From Proteiniclasticum sp043951855 (GTDB lineage Bacteria > Bacillota > Clostridia > Clostridiales > Clostridiaceae), in the NCBI RefSeq assembly GCF_043951855.1, contig NZ_JBINJW010000014.1:1-64000 (forward strand): a stretch of DNA of 64,000 nt. The letters are read 5' to 3'. The notes below the pieces were generated by a model. That model made no database searches. It saw only the letters and a list, made by a program, of their open reading frames with translations, and was not told the DNA's origin. How positions within the stretch are numbered: position 1 is the stretch's first letter; each line of letters begins with the position of its first letter. The position numbers and the translations under genes are program-made. Of the stretch, positions 16,457 to 25,236 are shown piece after piece.

Positions 16457-17525
16457 TAAAGTCTATGACAATAAGGTGCAGGCGGTTTTTGATTTCAGTC
16501 TGGATATCGAAGACAAGGAATTCATTGTTTTTGTCGGTCCATCAGGATGTGGAAAATCCACTACATTAAGAATGATTGCAGGACTGGAAGATATTACCGG
16601 TGGCGAGCTGTATATAGATGGGAAATATATGAACCATGTGGAGCCTAAGGATCGTGAAATAGCTATGGTTTTTCAGAGCTATGCATTATATCCCCATATG
16701 ACAGTATATGAGAATATGGCTTTTGGTCTTAAGATCAAGAAAATAGCGAAGGATGAAATCGACAGACGCGTGAAAGACGCTGCGAGAGTGCTTGAAATCG
16801 AAGAATATCTGGATAGAAAACCCAAAGCTTTATCAGGTGGTCAGAGGCAGAGAGTTGCCCTGGGAAGAGCCATCGTTCGAAATGCGAAAGTATTTCTCAT
16901 GGATGAACCACTATCGAATCTGGATGCCAAACTTAGAGTTCAGATGAGAAGTGAAATCATAAAGCTCCATGAAAGAATCGGGTCCACAACAATCTACGTT
17001 ACCCATGATCAGACGGAAGCGATGACTATGGCTACAAGGATTGTGGTCATGAAGGCTGGGTACATTCAGCAGATTGGTACACCAAAGGAAATCTACAATA
17101 ATCCCAGCAATATGTTTGTGGCAAGTTTTGTTGGTGCGCCGGCTACGAACTTCATGGTAACGAAAATCATCGGAGATCATCTCGAACTTGAAAGAAAGAA
17201 ATACAGAATTCCCGATAAGTTTCAGAAATCACTCAAACCTTATGACGGTAAGAATGTTGTGATTGGAATAAGACCGGAAAATCTGTCGCTGGAAACAGAT
17301 GACAGTAATTCGGATACCAATATCCCTCTTGACTTTTATGTAGAGGTATCAGAACTGCTGGGGCATGAGAGCATTCTTCACGGTTTACATGGTACGCAGC
17401 CTCTTGTGGCTAAAATACAGGAAGCAGACATAGTAAAGAATCATCAGAACGTGACACTCCATTTAGATCTCAGGAAAAGTTTCTTTTTCGACGAAGAGAC
17501 ACAGAAAAGAATTTATAGCGTATAA
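16428..17525 (+). CDS. Sugar ABC transporter ATPase (UgpC/MsmK type)
   Basis: 365 residues. Walker A is GPSGCGKSTT, the signature is LSGGQRQRVALGRA, Walker B is VFLMDEPLSNLDAK, and the His switch is THDQTEAM. A C-terminal TOBE/regulatory domain starts near 240 (VVIGIRPENLSLE). ATPases of this CUT1 class power sugar importers, often several at once. The gene starts inside the RpiR gene, with GAAGGAGA upstream, and precedes the binding protein. Confidence 0.92.
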   Translation: MAQLQLKKIDKVYDNKVQAVFDFSLDIEDKEFIVFVGPSGCGKSTTLRMIAGLEDITGGELYIDGKYMNHVEPKDREIAMVFQSYALYPHMTVYENMAFGLKIKKIAKDEIDRRVKDAARVLEIEEYLDRKPKALSGGQRQRVALGRAIVRNAKVFLMDEPLSNLDAKLRVQMRSEIIKLHERIGSTTIYVTHDQTEAMTMATRIVVMKAGYIQQIGTPKEIYNNPSNMFVASFVGAPATNFMVTKIIGDHLELERKKYRIPDKFQKSLKPYDGKNVVIGIRPENLSLETDDSNSDTNIPLDFYVEVSELLGHESILHGLHGTQPLVAKIQEADIVKNHQNVTLHLDLRKSFFFDEETQKRIYSV

Positions 17526-17579
17526 ATAGCAATGCTATTCATATAAGAAGGAACAATCTAAATTATTAGGAGGAACATT

Positions 17580-18953
17580 ATGAAAAAGCTTCAAAAACTC
17601 GTTGCAAGTCTGTTATTTGCTTCCATGGTTCTTGCTGGATGTTCAAGTGCACAAGATCCCAAGGAGCCTGAAACTCCTGCAGAGACACCTGCAGAAACAC
17701 CGGGTGAGCCTGCAGAGGAAGGCGTATTGTCTGAATATACGGCTGAAAATCCGCTGACCATCAAATACTGGAACTTTCCTAATTTCACTGGAGATGAAGA
17801 ACTGAGCAAAGATGAATATGATCTTGCATTAATCAAGGCTTTTGAGGAAGCTTATCCGAACATTAAAGTCGAATATCAGGCCATCGAGTTTACCGATGGA
17901 CCAGCGAAGCTGGAAACTGCCATTCAGTCAAGAACAAATCCCGATGTAGTCTATGATGCGCCAGGTAGAGTAATCGACTGGGCAAGCAAGGGATATCTGG
18001 TACCACTGGATGATATCGTCGACAAGGGCACACTTCTTGATGCTGCAGTATCTGCAAGCAGCTACGAAGATGAACTTTATCTTTATCCTCAGGGTGTCGC
18101 ACCCTTTATGATGGGCTTCAACAAGACATTACTGGAAGAGCTTGATCTTATGGATATGCTTCCAATGGATAAAGAAAACAGAGCGTGGACTGTGGAAGAA
18201 TATGAAGCACTGCTCACAGCACTGAAAGAAAAGAAACCGGATATGTCTCCAGCTATCCTCTTTGCAAAATCAGCTGGTGGAGACCAGGGTCCAAGAGCTT
18301 TTATCTCTAACCTTTACGGCTCATGGATTACAAATGATGAAGTCACAGAATATACCATTAATGATGAAAATGGTGTGAAATCTATGGAGTGGGCTAAGGC
18401 TGCTTATGATAAGGGACTTCTTGGACAGGGAATCGCGTTAGACGCTGGTGCAAGCATTGAAGCGTTCAGAAGCGGTCTGGCTGCATCAACGATTCTCTAC
18501 TCACCAGGACTATACAAGCCTGATGCAGCGGGAGATGTATTTGAACCACTGCTGATTCCATATCCTAACAATTCAGGTCAGCCTGAACTTGAATATCTTG
18601 TAGCTGGACCTTGTGTATTTGATAATGAAGATGAAGATCGTGCTACTGCAGCGAAGCTTTTCGTTGATTTTATGATCAATGACAGTGAATGGGGCATGAG
18701 ATCACTCAAAGCCACTGGAAATTTCTCTGCAATGAAGGGTGAAACAGGCCTGTATGACGATCCTGAACTGCTTTTTGCAGAAACTATGAGCGAATACTTC
18801 GGGCCATACTACAACACCATTCCTGGTTTTGCTCAGATGAGAGCTGCATGGTTCCCGATGGTACAGGGCGTACTCAATGGTGACACAACAGCACAAGAAG
18901 GGCTGGATGGTTTCGTTGAATCTGCAAATCAGTCCATTGAAGATGCTAAATAA
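17580..18953 (+). CDS. Sugar-binding lipoprotein (solute-binding family 1)
   Basis: 457 residues with a lipoprotein signal ending LAGC (Cys at 21), a Pro/Glu/Thr linker to about residue 50, then a family-1 sugar-binding fold (NPLTIKYWNFPNF, QSRTNPDVVYDAPGR, VMYDxxG-like elements). It captures the substrate for the two permeases downstream. The nanE gene in the operon suggests sialic acid, ManNAc or related amino sugars; this is inference from context. A terminator directly after it should make this gene more abundant than the permeases. Confidence 0.9.
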   Translation: MKKLQKLVASLLFASMVLAGCSSAQDPKEPETPAETPAETPGEPAEEGVLSEYTAENPLTIKYWNFPNFTGDEELSKDEYDLALIKAFEEAYPNIKVEYQAIEFTDGPAKLETAIQSRTNPDVVYDAPGRVIDWASKGYLVPLDDIVDKGTLLDAAVSASSYEDELYLYPQGVAPFMMGFNKTLLEELDLMDMLPMDKENRAWTVEEYEALLTALKEKKPDMSPAILFAKSAGGDQGPRAFISNLYGSWITNDEVTEYTINDENGVKSMEWAKAAYDKGLLGQGIALDAGASIEAFRSGLAASTILYSPGLYKPDAAGDVFEPLLIPYPNNSGQPELEYLVAGPCVFDNEDEDRATAAKLFVDFMINDSEWGMRSLKATGNFSAMKGETGLYDDPELLFAETMSEYFGPYYNTIPGFAQMRAAWFPMVQGVLNGDTTAQEGLDGFVESANQSIEDAK

Positions 18954-18968
18954 TCAGTAACAGTTATG

Positions 18969-19001
18969 AAAAGAGGTGAGAGTAGCTCTTACCTCTTTTT
19001 T
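18969..19001 (+). terminator. Intra-operon attenuating terminator after the sugar-binding protein
   Basis: A 14-bp stem (AAAAGAGGTGAGAG against CTCTTACCTCTTTT, one wobble), a TAG loop and a T-tail. It sits between binding protein and permease, where partial termination commonly sets protein ratios. Confidence 0.85.
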
Positions 19002-19018
19002 AAAAGAAGAGGTGGAAT

Positions 19019-19954
19019 ATGGCAGAGCAAACAAGCATAAACACGGCATTGGAAAAAGCGAATAATGCAGCAAGAAGAAAGAGAAAGATAAAAGAAAGCA
19101 TAAGCGGATATCTTTTCTTACTACCCACATTATTCTTTTTCGGCACTTTTGTTCTTTATCCTATGATCAAAGGGATCTACTTATCCTTGTTCAGATTCAG
19201 AGGACGAAACGTTTCTTTCATCGGAATGGATAACTATAAAAATCTTATAGATGATAAGGTCTTTCTGACATCAGTAAGAAATACCGGCCTCATAACACTT
19301 GTGGCAGTTCCGATTGTCATTGTGTTCTCCATGTTTGTGGCACTGAGCATTTATAATAAGAGTGCTGCTGTAAGATCATTTTTCAGAGGAGTTTTCTATA
19401 TCCCGGCGATTTCATCCGTTGTGTCTGTAACAGTCGTCTGGGCATGGATCTATCATCCGCAATATGGCATTCTGAATTTCGTTCTTAAAAGTGCCGGTGC
19501 AATTCAGGAGAATATGGATTGGCTGGGCAGTAACAGAACAGCGATTTTCGCAATTATTGCAATACTTATAACGACCTCCGTTGGGCAGCCTATCATCCTG
19601 TATGTTGCAGCGTTAGGTAATGTACCGAAGGATTATATCGAAGCGGCTACCATAGATGGTGCAAGCAGATGGCTGATTTTCAGAAAGATCATCTGGCCGC
19701 TGATCATGCCAACAACTCTTTATATTGTGGTTGTCACCACAATCAACAGTTTTCAGATTTTTGCACTGATTCAGCTCCTGACAGCCGGTGGTCCGAATTA
19801 CGGTACGTCAACTGTGATGTATCTGGTTTATACAAAAGCCATTGTGGAAGGCAGATTCGGTATTTCCAGTGCAATGGGTGTAATTCTTGCAATAATTATC
19901 GCCATCATCTCTGTGATACAGTTCAAATTCTTTTCCACTGATGTGGAATACTAA
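19019..19954 (+). CDS. Sugar ABC transporter permease 1 (UgpA/MsmF type)
   Basis: 311 residues with six membrane helices after a basic N-terminus (KKRKIKESISGYLFLLPTLFF-like start). It contains the family stretch FRGVFYIPAISSVVSVTVVW, the EAA loop DYIEAATIDGASRW, and TAGGPNYGTSTVMYLVY near the end. It pairs with the following permease to form the channel. The ribosome site is AAGAGGTGG. Confidence 0.92.
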   Translation: MAEQTSINTALEKANNAARRKRKIKESISGYLFLLPTLFFFGTFVLYPMIKGIYLSLFRFRGRNVSFIGMDNYKNLIDDKVFLTSVRNTGLITLVAVPIVIVFSMFVALSIYNKSAAVRSFFRGVFYIPAISSVVSVTVVWAWIYHPQYGILNFVLKSAGAIQENMDWLGSNRTAIFAIIAILITTSVGQPIILYVAALGNVPKDYIEAATIDGASRWLIFRKIIWPLIMPTTLYIVVVTTINSFQIFALIQLLTAGGPNYGTSTVMYLVYTKAIVEGRFGISSAMGVILAIIIAIISVIQFKFFSTDVEY

Positions 19955-19965
19955 GGAGGGTCAGA

Positions 19966-20799
19966 ATGAAAAAGAAAAAAGTGAATGTATTAGGCATTGT
20001 TTCCATGGTCATTTTGATTGCTCTAGCCATATTCTTCATATTTCCGTTCTATTGGATTCTGACAGGTTCCTTCAAGCTGCAGGAAGTTGCAATCACCATT
20101 CCTCCTGAATGGTTTCCTGTGAATCCTACACTGGAAAACTACAAAGCGCTCCTTGTTCCACTCACAGGCAGATGGTTTTTCAACTCAGTATTCATCTCCA
20201 CGAGTACCACTGTTCTGGTCTGCAGCACAGCATCCCTGGCAGGGTATGCTCTAGCAAAGAAGAAGTTTCCAGGGGTCAAAATTATTTTTATGATTTTTGT
20301 CGGTGCCATGGCACTTCCAAAGCAGGTGATTCTGATTCCACTTCTTAAATTCATCACAGAACTTAATCTGATGGATACTTATGCGGCACTGATTCTTCCT
20401 GCCATAGGATGGCCATTCGGTGTATTCCTGATGAAGCAGTTTTCCCACTCAGTGCCGAAAGAGCTTCTCGAATCTGCTAGAATCGACGGATGTGGTGAAT
20501 TGAGAACATTTTACAGCATCGTGCTCCCCATCATAAAACCTGGTGTCGGAGCGCTTGCCATATTCACCTTCATTTCAAGCTGGAATGACTATTTTTCACA
20601 ACTTGTGTTCACCAATTCCCAGGAAATGAAGACACTGCCTTTAGGTCTTGCAGCCATGAGTCAAGGAGCGGAGTTCACCATCAACTATGGACTTCTGATG
20701 GCAGGTGCGCTGATCGCATCACTGCCGATGATTGTTGTATTCCTCATATTCCAGAGTTACTTCACGCAAGGGGTGACCATGGGTGCAATCAAAGGATAG
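19966..20799 (+). CDS. Sugar ABC transporter permease 2 (UgpE/MsmG type)
   Basis: 277 residues with six helices. It has FPFYWILTGSFK near the start, the typical WFFNSVFIS, GYALAKKKFPG and the EAA loop ELLESARIDGCGE, and ends FFTQGVTMGAIKG-like (QSYFTQGVTMGAIKG). It starts 11 bp after permease 1 with AAGGAGG. Confidence 0.92.
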   Translation: MKKKKVNVLGIVSMVILIALAIFFIFPFYWILTGSFKLQEVAITIPPEWFPVNPTLENYKALLVPLTGRWFFNSVFISTSTTVLVCSTASLAGYALAKKKFPGVKIIFMIFVGAMALPKQVILIPLLKFITELNLMDTYAALILPAIGWPFGVFLMKQFSHSVPKELLESARIDGCGELRTFYSIVLPIIKPGVGALAIFTFISSWNDYFSQLVFTNSQEMKTLPLGLAAMSQGAEFTINYGLLMAGALIASLPMIVVFLIFQSYFTQGVTMGAIKG

Positions 20800-20810
20800 G
20801 AGGAGTCAGA

Positions 20811-21146
20811 ATGATCATCAAATTCATCTACGGATGGTTCTTCTACAGTGCATATTATATGCTGGCATCCGCTTTTATGACTGTAGCCTTGAATCGTGTC
20901 ACAAAAAGGCTTTGGCTTACTCCGCTGATTATCAATGCGGTGAGTATTGTGATACTTTTAGCGGCTGCATCTTCAGGATGGATTCCGGAAAAGGATGCAA
21001 CCTATGCAATGTACTTCAACTATATGCCCATCGTTTTTGCGAGTGTCGCAGTCAATTTATGCATAGGAATCTACAGGAAACTGAAATTCATACTAAATGA
21101 AAAAGTGCGGGCGATTCAGCCTGCACAGAGAAGAGGTAGTAAATGA
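20811..21146 (+). CDS. Small three-helix membrane protein of the amino-sugar operon
   Basis: 111 residues with membrane helices at about 5-27, 33-55 and 68-90 and a basic C-terminal tail (RKLKFILNEKVRAIQPAQRR). The ribosome site GGAGGA precedes the ATG. Its stop overlaps the nanE start (ATGA). I do not recognise a family. Its fixed place between permeases and epimerase suggests a helper role in transport, which is inference. Confidence 0.75.
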   Translation: MIIKFIYGWFFYSAYYMLASAFMTVALNRVTKRLWLTPLIINAVSIVILLAAASSGWIPEKDATYAMYFNYMPIVFASVAVNLCIGIYRKLKFILNEKVRAIQPAQRRGSK

Positions 21147-21835
21147 GCAAAGTTGAAGACCTGAAAGGAAAGCTCATCGTTTCATGTCAGGCGTTAAATT
21201 ACGAACCACTGCATTCCTCGTTCATCATGGGTAGAATGGCCCTTGCGGCAAAGGAAGGCGGAGCCAGTGGTATTCGCGCAAATACATGGGAAGATATCAG
21301 AGAAATCACAAAAGTGGTGGATCTCCCGATCATCGGAATCGTGAAAAGAGACTACGAGGATTCACAGGTGTATATCACACCTACAATGAAAGAGATCGAT
21401 GAACTGGTGTCAGTGAATGTTGAAATCATTGCGATGGATGCAACAGATCAGCTAAGACCAGGCGGAAGAACGCTGAAACAGTTTTTCGAAGAAGTAAAGA
21501 TGAAATATCCGAATCAGCTGTTTATGGCTGACTGTTCCACAGTGGAGGAAGCGATCTATGCTGATGAGCTTGGTTTTGATTTTATCGGATCCACACTGGT
21601 AGGGTATACGAAACATTCAGAAGGAATGGAAATCTCCTCAGATGATTTTAGAATGCTGAGAGAAATTCTGGCAAAGGTGAAGCACCCTGTGATTGCTGAA
21701 GGCAACATCAATACCCCTAATAAGGCCAGACGGGTTCTTGAGCTAGGCTGTTACAGTGTTGTGGTCGGATCAGCCATAACAAGACCTCAGCTGATCACTA
21801 AAAGTTATACAGATGAAATCCAGAAAATACAGTAG
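21143..21835 (+). CDS. nanE: N-acetylmannosamine-6-phosphate 2-epimerase
   Basis: 230 residues, a TIM-barrel enzyme converting ManNAc-6-phosphate to GlcNAc-6-phosphate in sialic acid and ManNAc use. Family motifs are VSCQALNYEPLH at the start, IGIVKRDY with the catalytic Lys, IAMDATDQLRPGG, ADCSTVEEA, GSTLVGYT, and VIAEGNI with the catalytic Glu. Length and motifs are complete. It is coupled to the upstream membrane-protein gene. The lyase, kinase and deacetylase of the pathway are not in the window. Confidence 0.95.
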   Translation: MSKVEDLKGKLIVSCQALNYEPLHSSFIMGRMALAAKEGGASGIRANTWEDIREITKVVDLPIIGIVKRDYEDSQVYITPTMKEIDELVSVNVEIIAMDATDQLRPGGRTLKQFFEEVKMKYPNQLFMADCSTVEEAIYADELGFDFIGSTLVGYTKHSEGMEISSDDFRMLREILAKVKHPVIAEGNINTPNKARRVLELGCYSVVVGSAITRPQLITKSYTDEIQKIQ

Positions 21836-22200
21836 AAAAAGCATGATTCGGAAAACAGAGCTGTTACAGGGAAAAGTAAGTTAATTTATTACGAAGCATC
21901 GACTATGCCATTAATCTGTCTGTTTCATATCCTACGTGATTGAAGCAGCTCTGTGGATGAAAGGTATTTATGAATATAGTACAATCGCTGTTTTCTTCCC
22001 CTCTATAATACATTTTGAAAGCTCCACCTCAGGGTGGGGTTTTTCATTTGCTGACAACTCAAGCAAGAATGCTGCATAGGATTATCAAATTTAGTATTGG
22101 ATGAAAAAAGCACATCATTTCACTTGGAAATTCTAATTGATGTAGAAGAAGATTTAAGATATGCTCATTTTAAGAAGTCTCATGAAATGGAGGACCGCAT
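21836..22200. other. Intergenic region between nanE and the two-component system
   Basis: It contains the terminator at 22022-22044. It also has a long-range inverted repeat (ACAGAGCTG at 21855-21863, CAGCTCTGT at 21946-21954) that could fold a leader or small RNA. No gene is seen. Confidence 0.5.
22022..22044 (+). terminator. Terminator after the amino-sugar operon
   Basis: Stem CTCCACC/GGTGGGG followed by TTTTT, about 190 bp after nanE. Confidence 0.75.
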
Positions 22201-22896
22201 ATGCCTGAGAAAATACTCATAATAGATGATGAACAGAATCTTCTGGAAGTGGTGAGCGACTATCTGAGAAAAAACGGATTTGAAGTCTTTATGGCTGACC
22301 GTGGCTTGAAGGCGCTGGAAATGTTCCATGAGATGGAACCTGATTTTCTTATACTGGATCTTAATCTACCGGACATGTCAGGGGAAGAAATCTGCAGAGA
22401 AATCCGAAAGACTTCAGATGTACCCATTCTCATGCTTACAGCCAAAACATCGGAAGATGACAAAATAACGGGCTTCAGCCTCGGAGCAGATGATTATCTC
22501 ACCAAACCATTCAGCCCAAGAGAACTGGTGGTAAGAGTCAATGCCATTATCCGGAGAGCAAGAAGCAAAGGAAACCTGTCTGAAATCTATTCCTTCAGAA
22601 ATGAGGATCTCATCCTTGATAACAGCAGAAGAACCGTAAGGAAGAGAGGAGAGGAAATCAGTCTTACCCCCAATGAATACAAAATTCTCCATACCCTGGT
22701 TCAGTATCCGGACCAGGTATTCACGAGATCTAGAATTGTCAGTGTGGCATTGGGATTTGATTTTGAGGGTTATGACCGAACCATAGATACACACATCAAG
22801 AACATCAGACACAAAATCGAAGATGACATGAAAAATCCTACCTATATTCTGACTGTTTACGGTGTGGGGTACAAGTTCATGGGTGATGTGAAATGA
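22201..22896 (+). CDS. OmpR-family response regulator
   Basis: 231 residues. The receiver domain (1-120) has the acidic pair in IDDEQN, the phospho-acceptor Asp in LILDLNLPDMSG, Thr in LTAKTS and the conserved Lys in LTKPFSP. The winged-helix output domain (about 130-230) has LTPNEYKILHTLV and DRTIDTHIKNIRHKIE. It is paired with the kinase gene directly downstream. Neighbouring copper genes make metal stress a likely signal, but that rests on position only. Confidence 0.93.
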   Translation: MPEKILIIDDEQNLLEVVSDYLRKNGFEVFMADRGLKALEMFHEMEPDFLILDLNLPDMSGEEICREIRKTSDVPILMLTAKTSEDDKITGFSLGADDYLTKPFSPRELVVRVNAIIRRARSKGNLSEIYSFRNEDLILDNSRRTVRKRGEEISLTPNEYKILHTLVQYPDQVFTRSRIVSVALGFDFEGYDRTIDTHIKNIRHKIEDDMKNPTYILTVYGVGYKFMGDVK

Positions 22897-24251
22897 TGAG
22901 AATCGGAAAGAAACTCGGAAGATATTTCTCTCTGGTATCCTTATCCTCTGTTCTTCTTATAACGGTTCTGTCTAATATCGGGATGAATGTGTTCTTCACA
23001 ACCTATCTCAGATCTGCACAGGAATCAGATGACCAGGCCATTGCCGAATATACAAGGGAACTTCTGGCTGAAGAGGGTTCTCTGGACGAGCAGGACCTCA
23101 TGAGCATAGAGCACTATGCATTTACCATGAAGGCTGAAGTGATTCTTGAAAATGAAGAGGAAGAAGTGATCCTGAGTACCCGTGAACCCATTTCGGAAAT
23201 GGGGAACAGCAGAGACAGGATGAACTATATGGATCCTGAGAAGTTCAGTTATCGGGAGTACGCCTATGGAGAAGACAGAACCATGTTCATCGGCAGATCC
23301 AAAAGCATCTTTTCGGCATCACCGGACAGAAATTTTCTTCTGACCATCAATTTCATCTATCTCCTGTCTGCGGTGATTTCGCTCTTTATCGGAATGCTTC
23401 TGAGAGACAAGATCAAAGGAAACTTTCTGCGTCCCATCTACGCCATACAGGACAATGCCAGGTGTATCGAAGAGGGGAAATACCAGCTGGTGGAGAGTGT
23501 GGATACAGACACGGTGGAGCTGGATGAACTGGCTGGTTCCATAAAGAATATGGCGCTTCGTCTGCAAAATCAGGAAGAACTGAGAAAAAGGCTCACTGCG
23601 GACATCGCACATGAGCTGAGAACACCCCTGTCCACAGTAAACAGTCATCTGGAAGCATTCATTGATGGCGTGTGGGAACCGACTCCGGAAAGGCTGGTGC
23701 TGCTTCAGGATGAAATCAGAAGACTCACAAGTCTCATCAGGGATCTTGGAGATCTGTCCTATATGGAAAGCGGCGAAATCAGGCTCGCGATGAACAAGCT
23801 GAATCTGACCGAGCTCATCGCAAACATCATGGATGGATTCGAGCCGCTGTTTCTCTCCGACGAGAAAGTGCTCCTTGCAGATCTTGCAAAGGATGTCTTT
23901 GTCTATGGAGACGCTGATCGCCTGAATCAGGTATTGGTTAATATCCTATCCAATGCACTGAAATATACCGATGAGGGAAGTTCTGTAGAGGTTACGCTCA
24001 GGGAGAAGAAGAAACAGGCTGAAATCATCATTAAGGATAATGGAATCGGAATTGAGGAGAAAGACATTCCTTATGTTTTCGAAAGATTCTACAGAAGCGA
24101 TCTCTCGAGAAACCGCAGCACTGGTGGGAAAGGAATCGGACTGACCATCGCAAAGTCGCTGGTGGAAGCGCATCAGGGAACCATTCGGGTCGAAAGCGAG
24201 AGCGGAAAAGGAACCACAGTGATAATTATTCTACCACTTTACACTACCTAA
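22893..24251 (+). CDS. Membrane sensor histidine kinase
   Basis: 452 residues. Membrane helices lie at about 14-34 and 150-170 around an extracytoplasmic sensor of about 115 acidic residues. A HAMP region follows, then the phosphorylated His in IAHELRTPLSTVNSH, the N box NILSNALKYTDEG, G1 DNGIGIEEKD and G2 GGKGIGLTIAKS. The start overlaps the regulator stop. The sensor is rich in Glu and Asp and has several Met residues, but no clear metal site. Confidence 0.92.
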   Translation: MMRIGKKLGRYFSLVSLSSVLLITVLSNIGMNVFFTTYLRSAQESDDQAIAEYTRELLAEEGSLDEQDLMSIEHYAFTMKAEVILENEEEEVILSTREPISEMGNSRDRMNYMDPEKFSYREYAYGEDRTMFIGRSKSIFSASPDRNFLLTINFIYLLSAVISLFIGMLLRDKIKGNFLRPIYAIQDNARCIEEGKYQLVESVDTDTVELDELAGSIKNMALRLQNQEELRKRLTADIAHELRTPLSTVNSHLEAFIDGVWEPTPERLVLLQDEIRRLTSLIRDLGDLSYMESGEIRLAMNKLNLTELIANIMDGFEPLFLSDEKVLLADLAKDVFVYGDADRLNQVLVNILSNALKYTDEGSSVEVTLREKKKQAEIIIKDNGIGIEEKDIPYVFERFYRSDLSRNRSTGGKGIGLTIAKSLVEAHQGTIRVESESGKGTTVIIILPLYTT

Positions 24252-24754
24252 GTGCGTTTCATTCTATATAAGTGATACTATATGTTATTATAATCTCCTT
24301 ATTTTCTTCACAATTATGGATTATCATGAACATATCAGAGAAAGTATCCGGAAGATACGGCTGCAGGAGCTGCTTGTTTCGGATAATCAAGTAAATGAGG
24401 TGATTGTATTGATGAAATGGTGGAAGAATCTGATAGAAAGAATAGCCGAATCAAACAGAAAAGAGTATGGTTCCAAGCGACTGGACTGCTGTGATCTGAA
24501 CCGACAGAAATAATGAGAAGCTGAGAATGAAATCTCCGTATAGAAATGCGAAATGTAGAGTTCATCATAGGACAGAAAAGCTATCTGCCTTCCTATAGGA
24601 AGAACCGGCATTTCAGAGTGTAAACATAGACCAGAACAATGAGTAATTTCATAGTTTAGAAGAAAGGCGGATAGTTCACGTGAGCTATTTGTCTTTTTTA
24701 CATAGATCAATGAATCAGAACAAAATATAACTGTACATTAGGGAGGATAAAATA
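24252..24754. other. Intergenic region after the kinase gene
   Basis: It holds a good terminator at 24663-24699. An open stretch at 24316-24513 (65 codons) has no ribosome site and no recognisable features, so it is not called. The copper genes probably have their own promoter just after the terminator. Confidence 0.5.
24663..24699 (+). terminator. Terminator between the two-component system and the copper genes
   Basis: A long stem centred on TTCACGTGAG with wobble pairs, its 3' arm running into TTTGTCTTTTTT. Confidence 0.75.
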
Positions 24755-24931
24755 ATGTTTTTTGGATGGATCTTAGTGATTGCTGTGGTGTATCTGCTGG
24801 TGAAGGGAGATACTAAAGTGAACTTCACACAGAAGGAGAGCCCGGAGCAGAAACTCAAGGAAAGATATATCAATGGAGAAATAGATGAGGAGACATACCT
24901 CAGGATGAAGTCGGTCATCCATGGAAAATAA
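24755..24931 (+). CDS. Small SHOCT-domain membrane protein
   Basis: 58 residues. One membrane helix (about 2-16, FFGWILVIAVVYLLV), then a charged linker and the SHOCT motif (EQKLKERYINGEIDEETYLRM). GGGAGG at 24741-24746 gives good spacing to the ATG. SHOCT segments are short oligomerisation motifs found at protein ends. The same layout occurs in the next gene. Confidence 0.8.
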   Translation: MFFGWILVIAVVYLLVKGDTKVNFTQKESPEQKLKERYINGEIDEETYLRMKSVIHGK

Positions 24932-24947
24932 ATTGGAGGTGATGTAA

Positions 24948-25214
24948 ATGATGTTTGGTAGAGGATTTTACGATAGAAGAAGATTCTTCATGGATAGAGA
25001 TTTTTATGGAATCACCTTATGGCATGTCCTTATTGTCATCGGAGTGATCCTTCTCATCCTATCCGTTGTAGTGCTTCTGACCAGAAAATCCGGTCAGAAG
25101 GAAACGAAAGATACCAATGAAAATCTGAAGAGAATACTGGATGAGAGATATGTCAGAGGAGAAATATCAGAGGAAGAGTATAAAACCAAGAAGAAGTTTT
25201 TAGACGAGAACTAG
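24948..25214 (+). CDS. SHOCT-domain membrane protein
   Basis: 88 residues. A basic/aromatic N-terminus (GRGFYDRRRFFMDRDF), one membrane helix (about 23-45), then a SHOCT motif (NLKRILDERYVRGEISEEEYKTKK). GGAGGTGAT precedes the ATG. Proteins of this kind often sit beside copper or heavy-metal ATPases in Bacillota. The exact role is unknown; the location suggests membrane assembly or metal handling. Confidence 0.82.
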   Translation: MMFGRGFYDRRRFFMDRDFYGITLWHVLIVIGVILLILSVVVLLTRKSGQKETKDTNENLKRILDERYVRGEISEEEYKTKKKFLDEN

Positions 25215-25236
25215 CTGCCTGTCAGGAGTGATATGA

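Noticed and set aside
24316..24513. 65-codon open frame after the kinase gene
   Set aside because: No ribosome site, no domain, and it lies before a terminator in sequence that otherwise looks non-coding.
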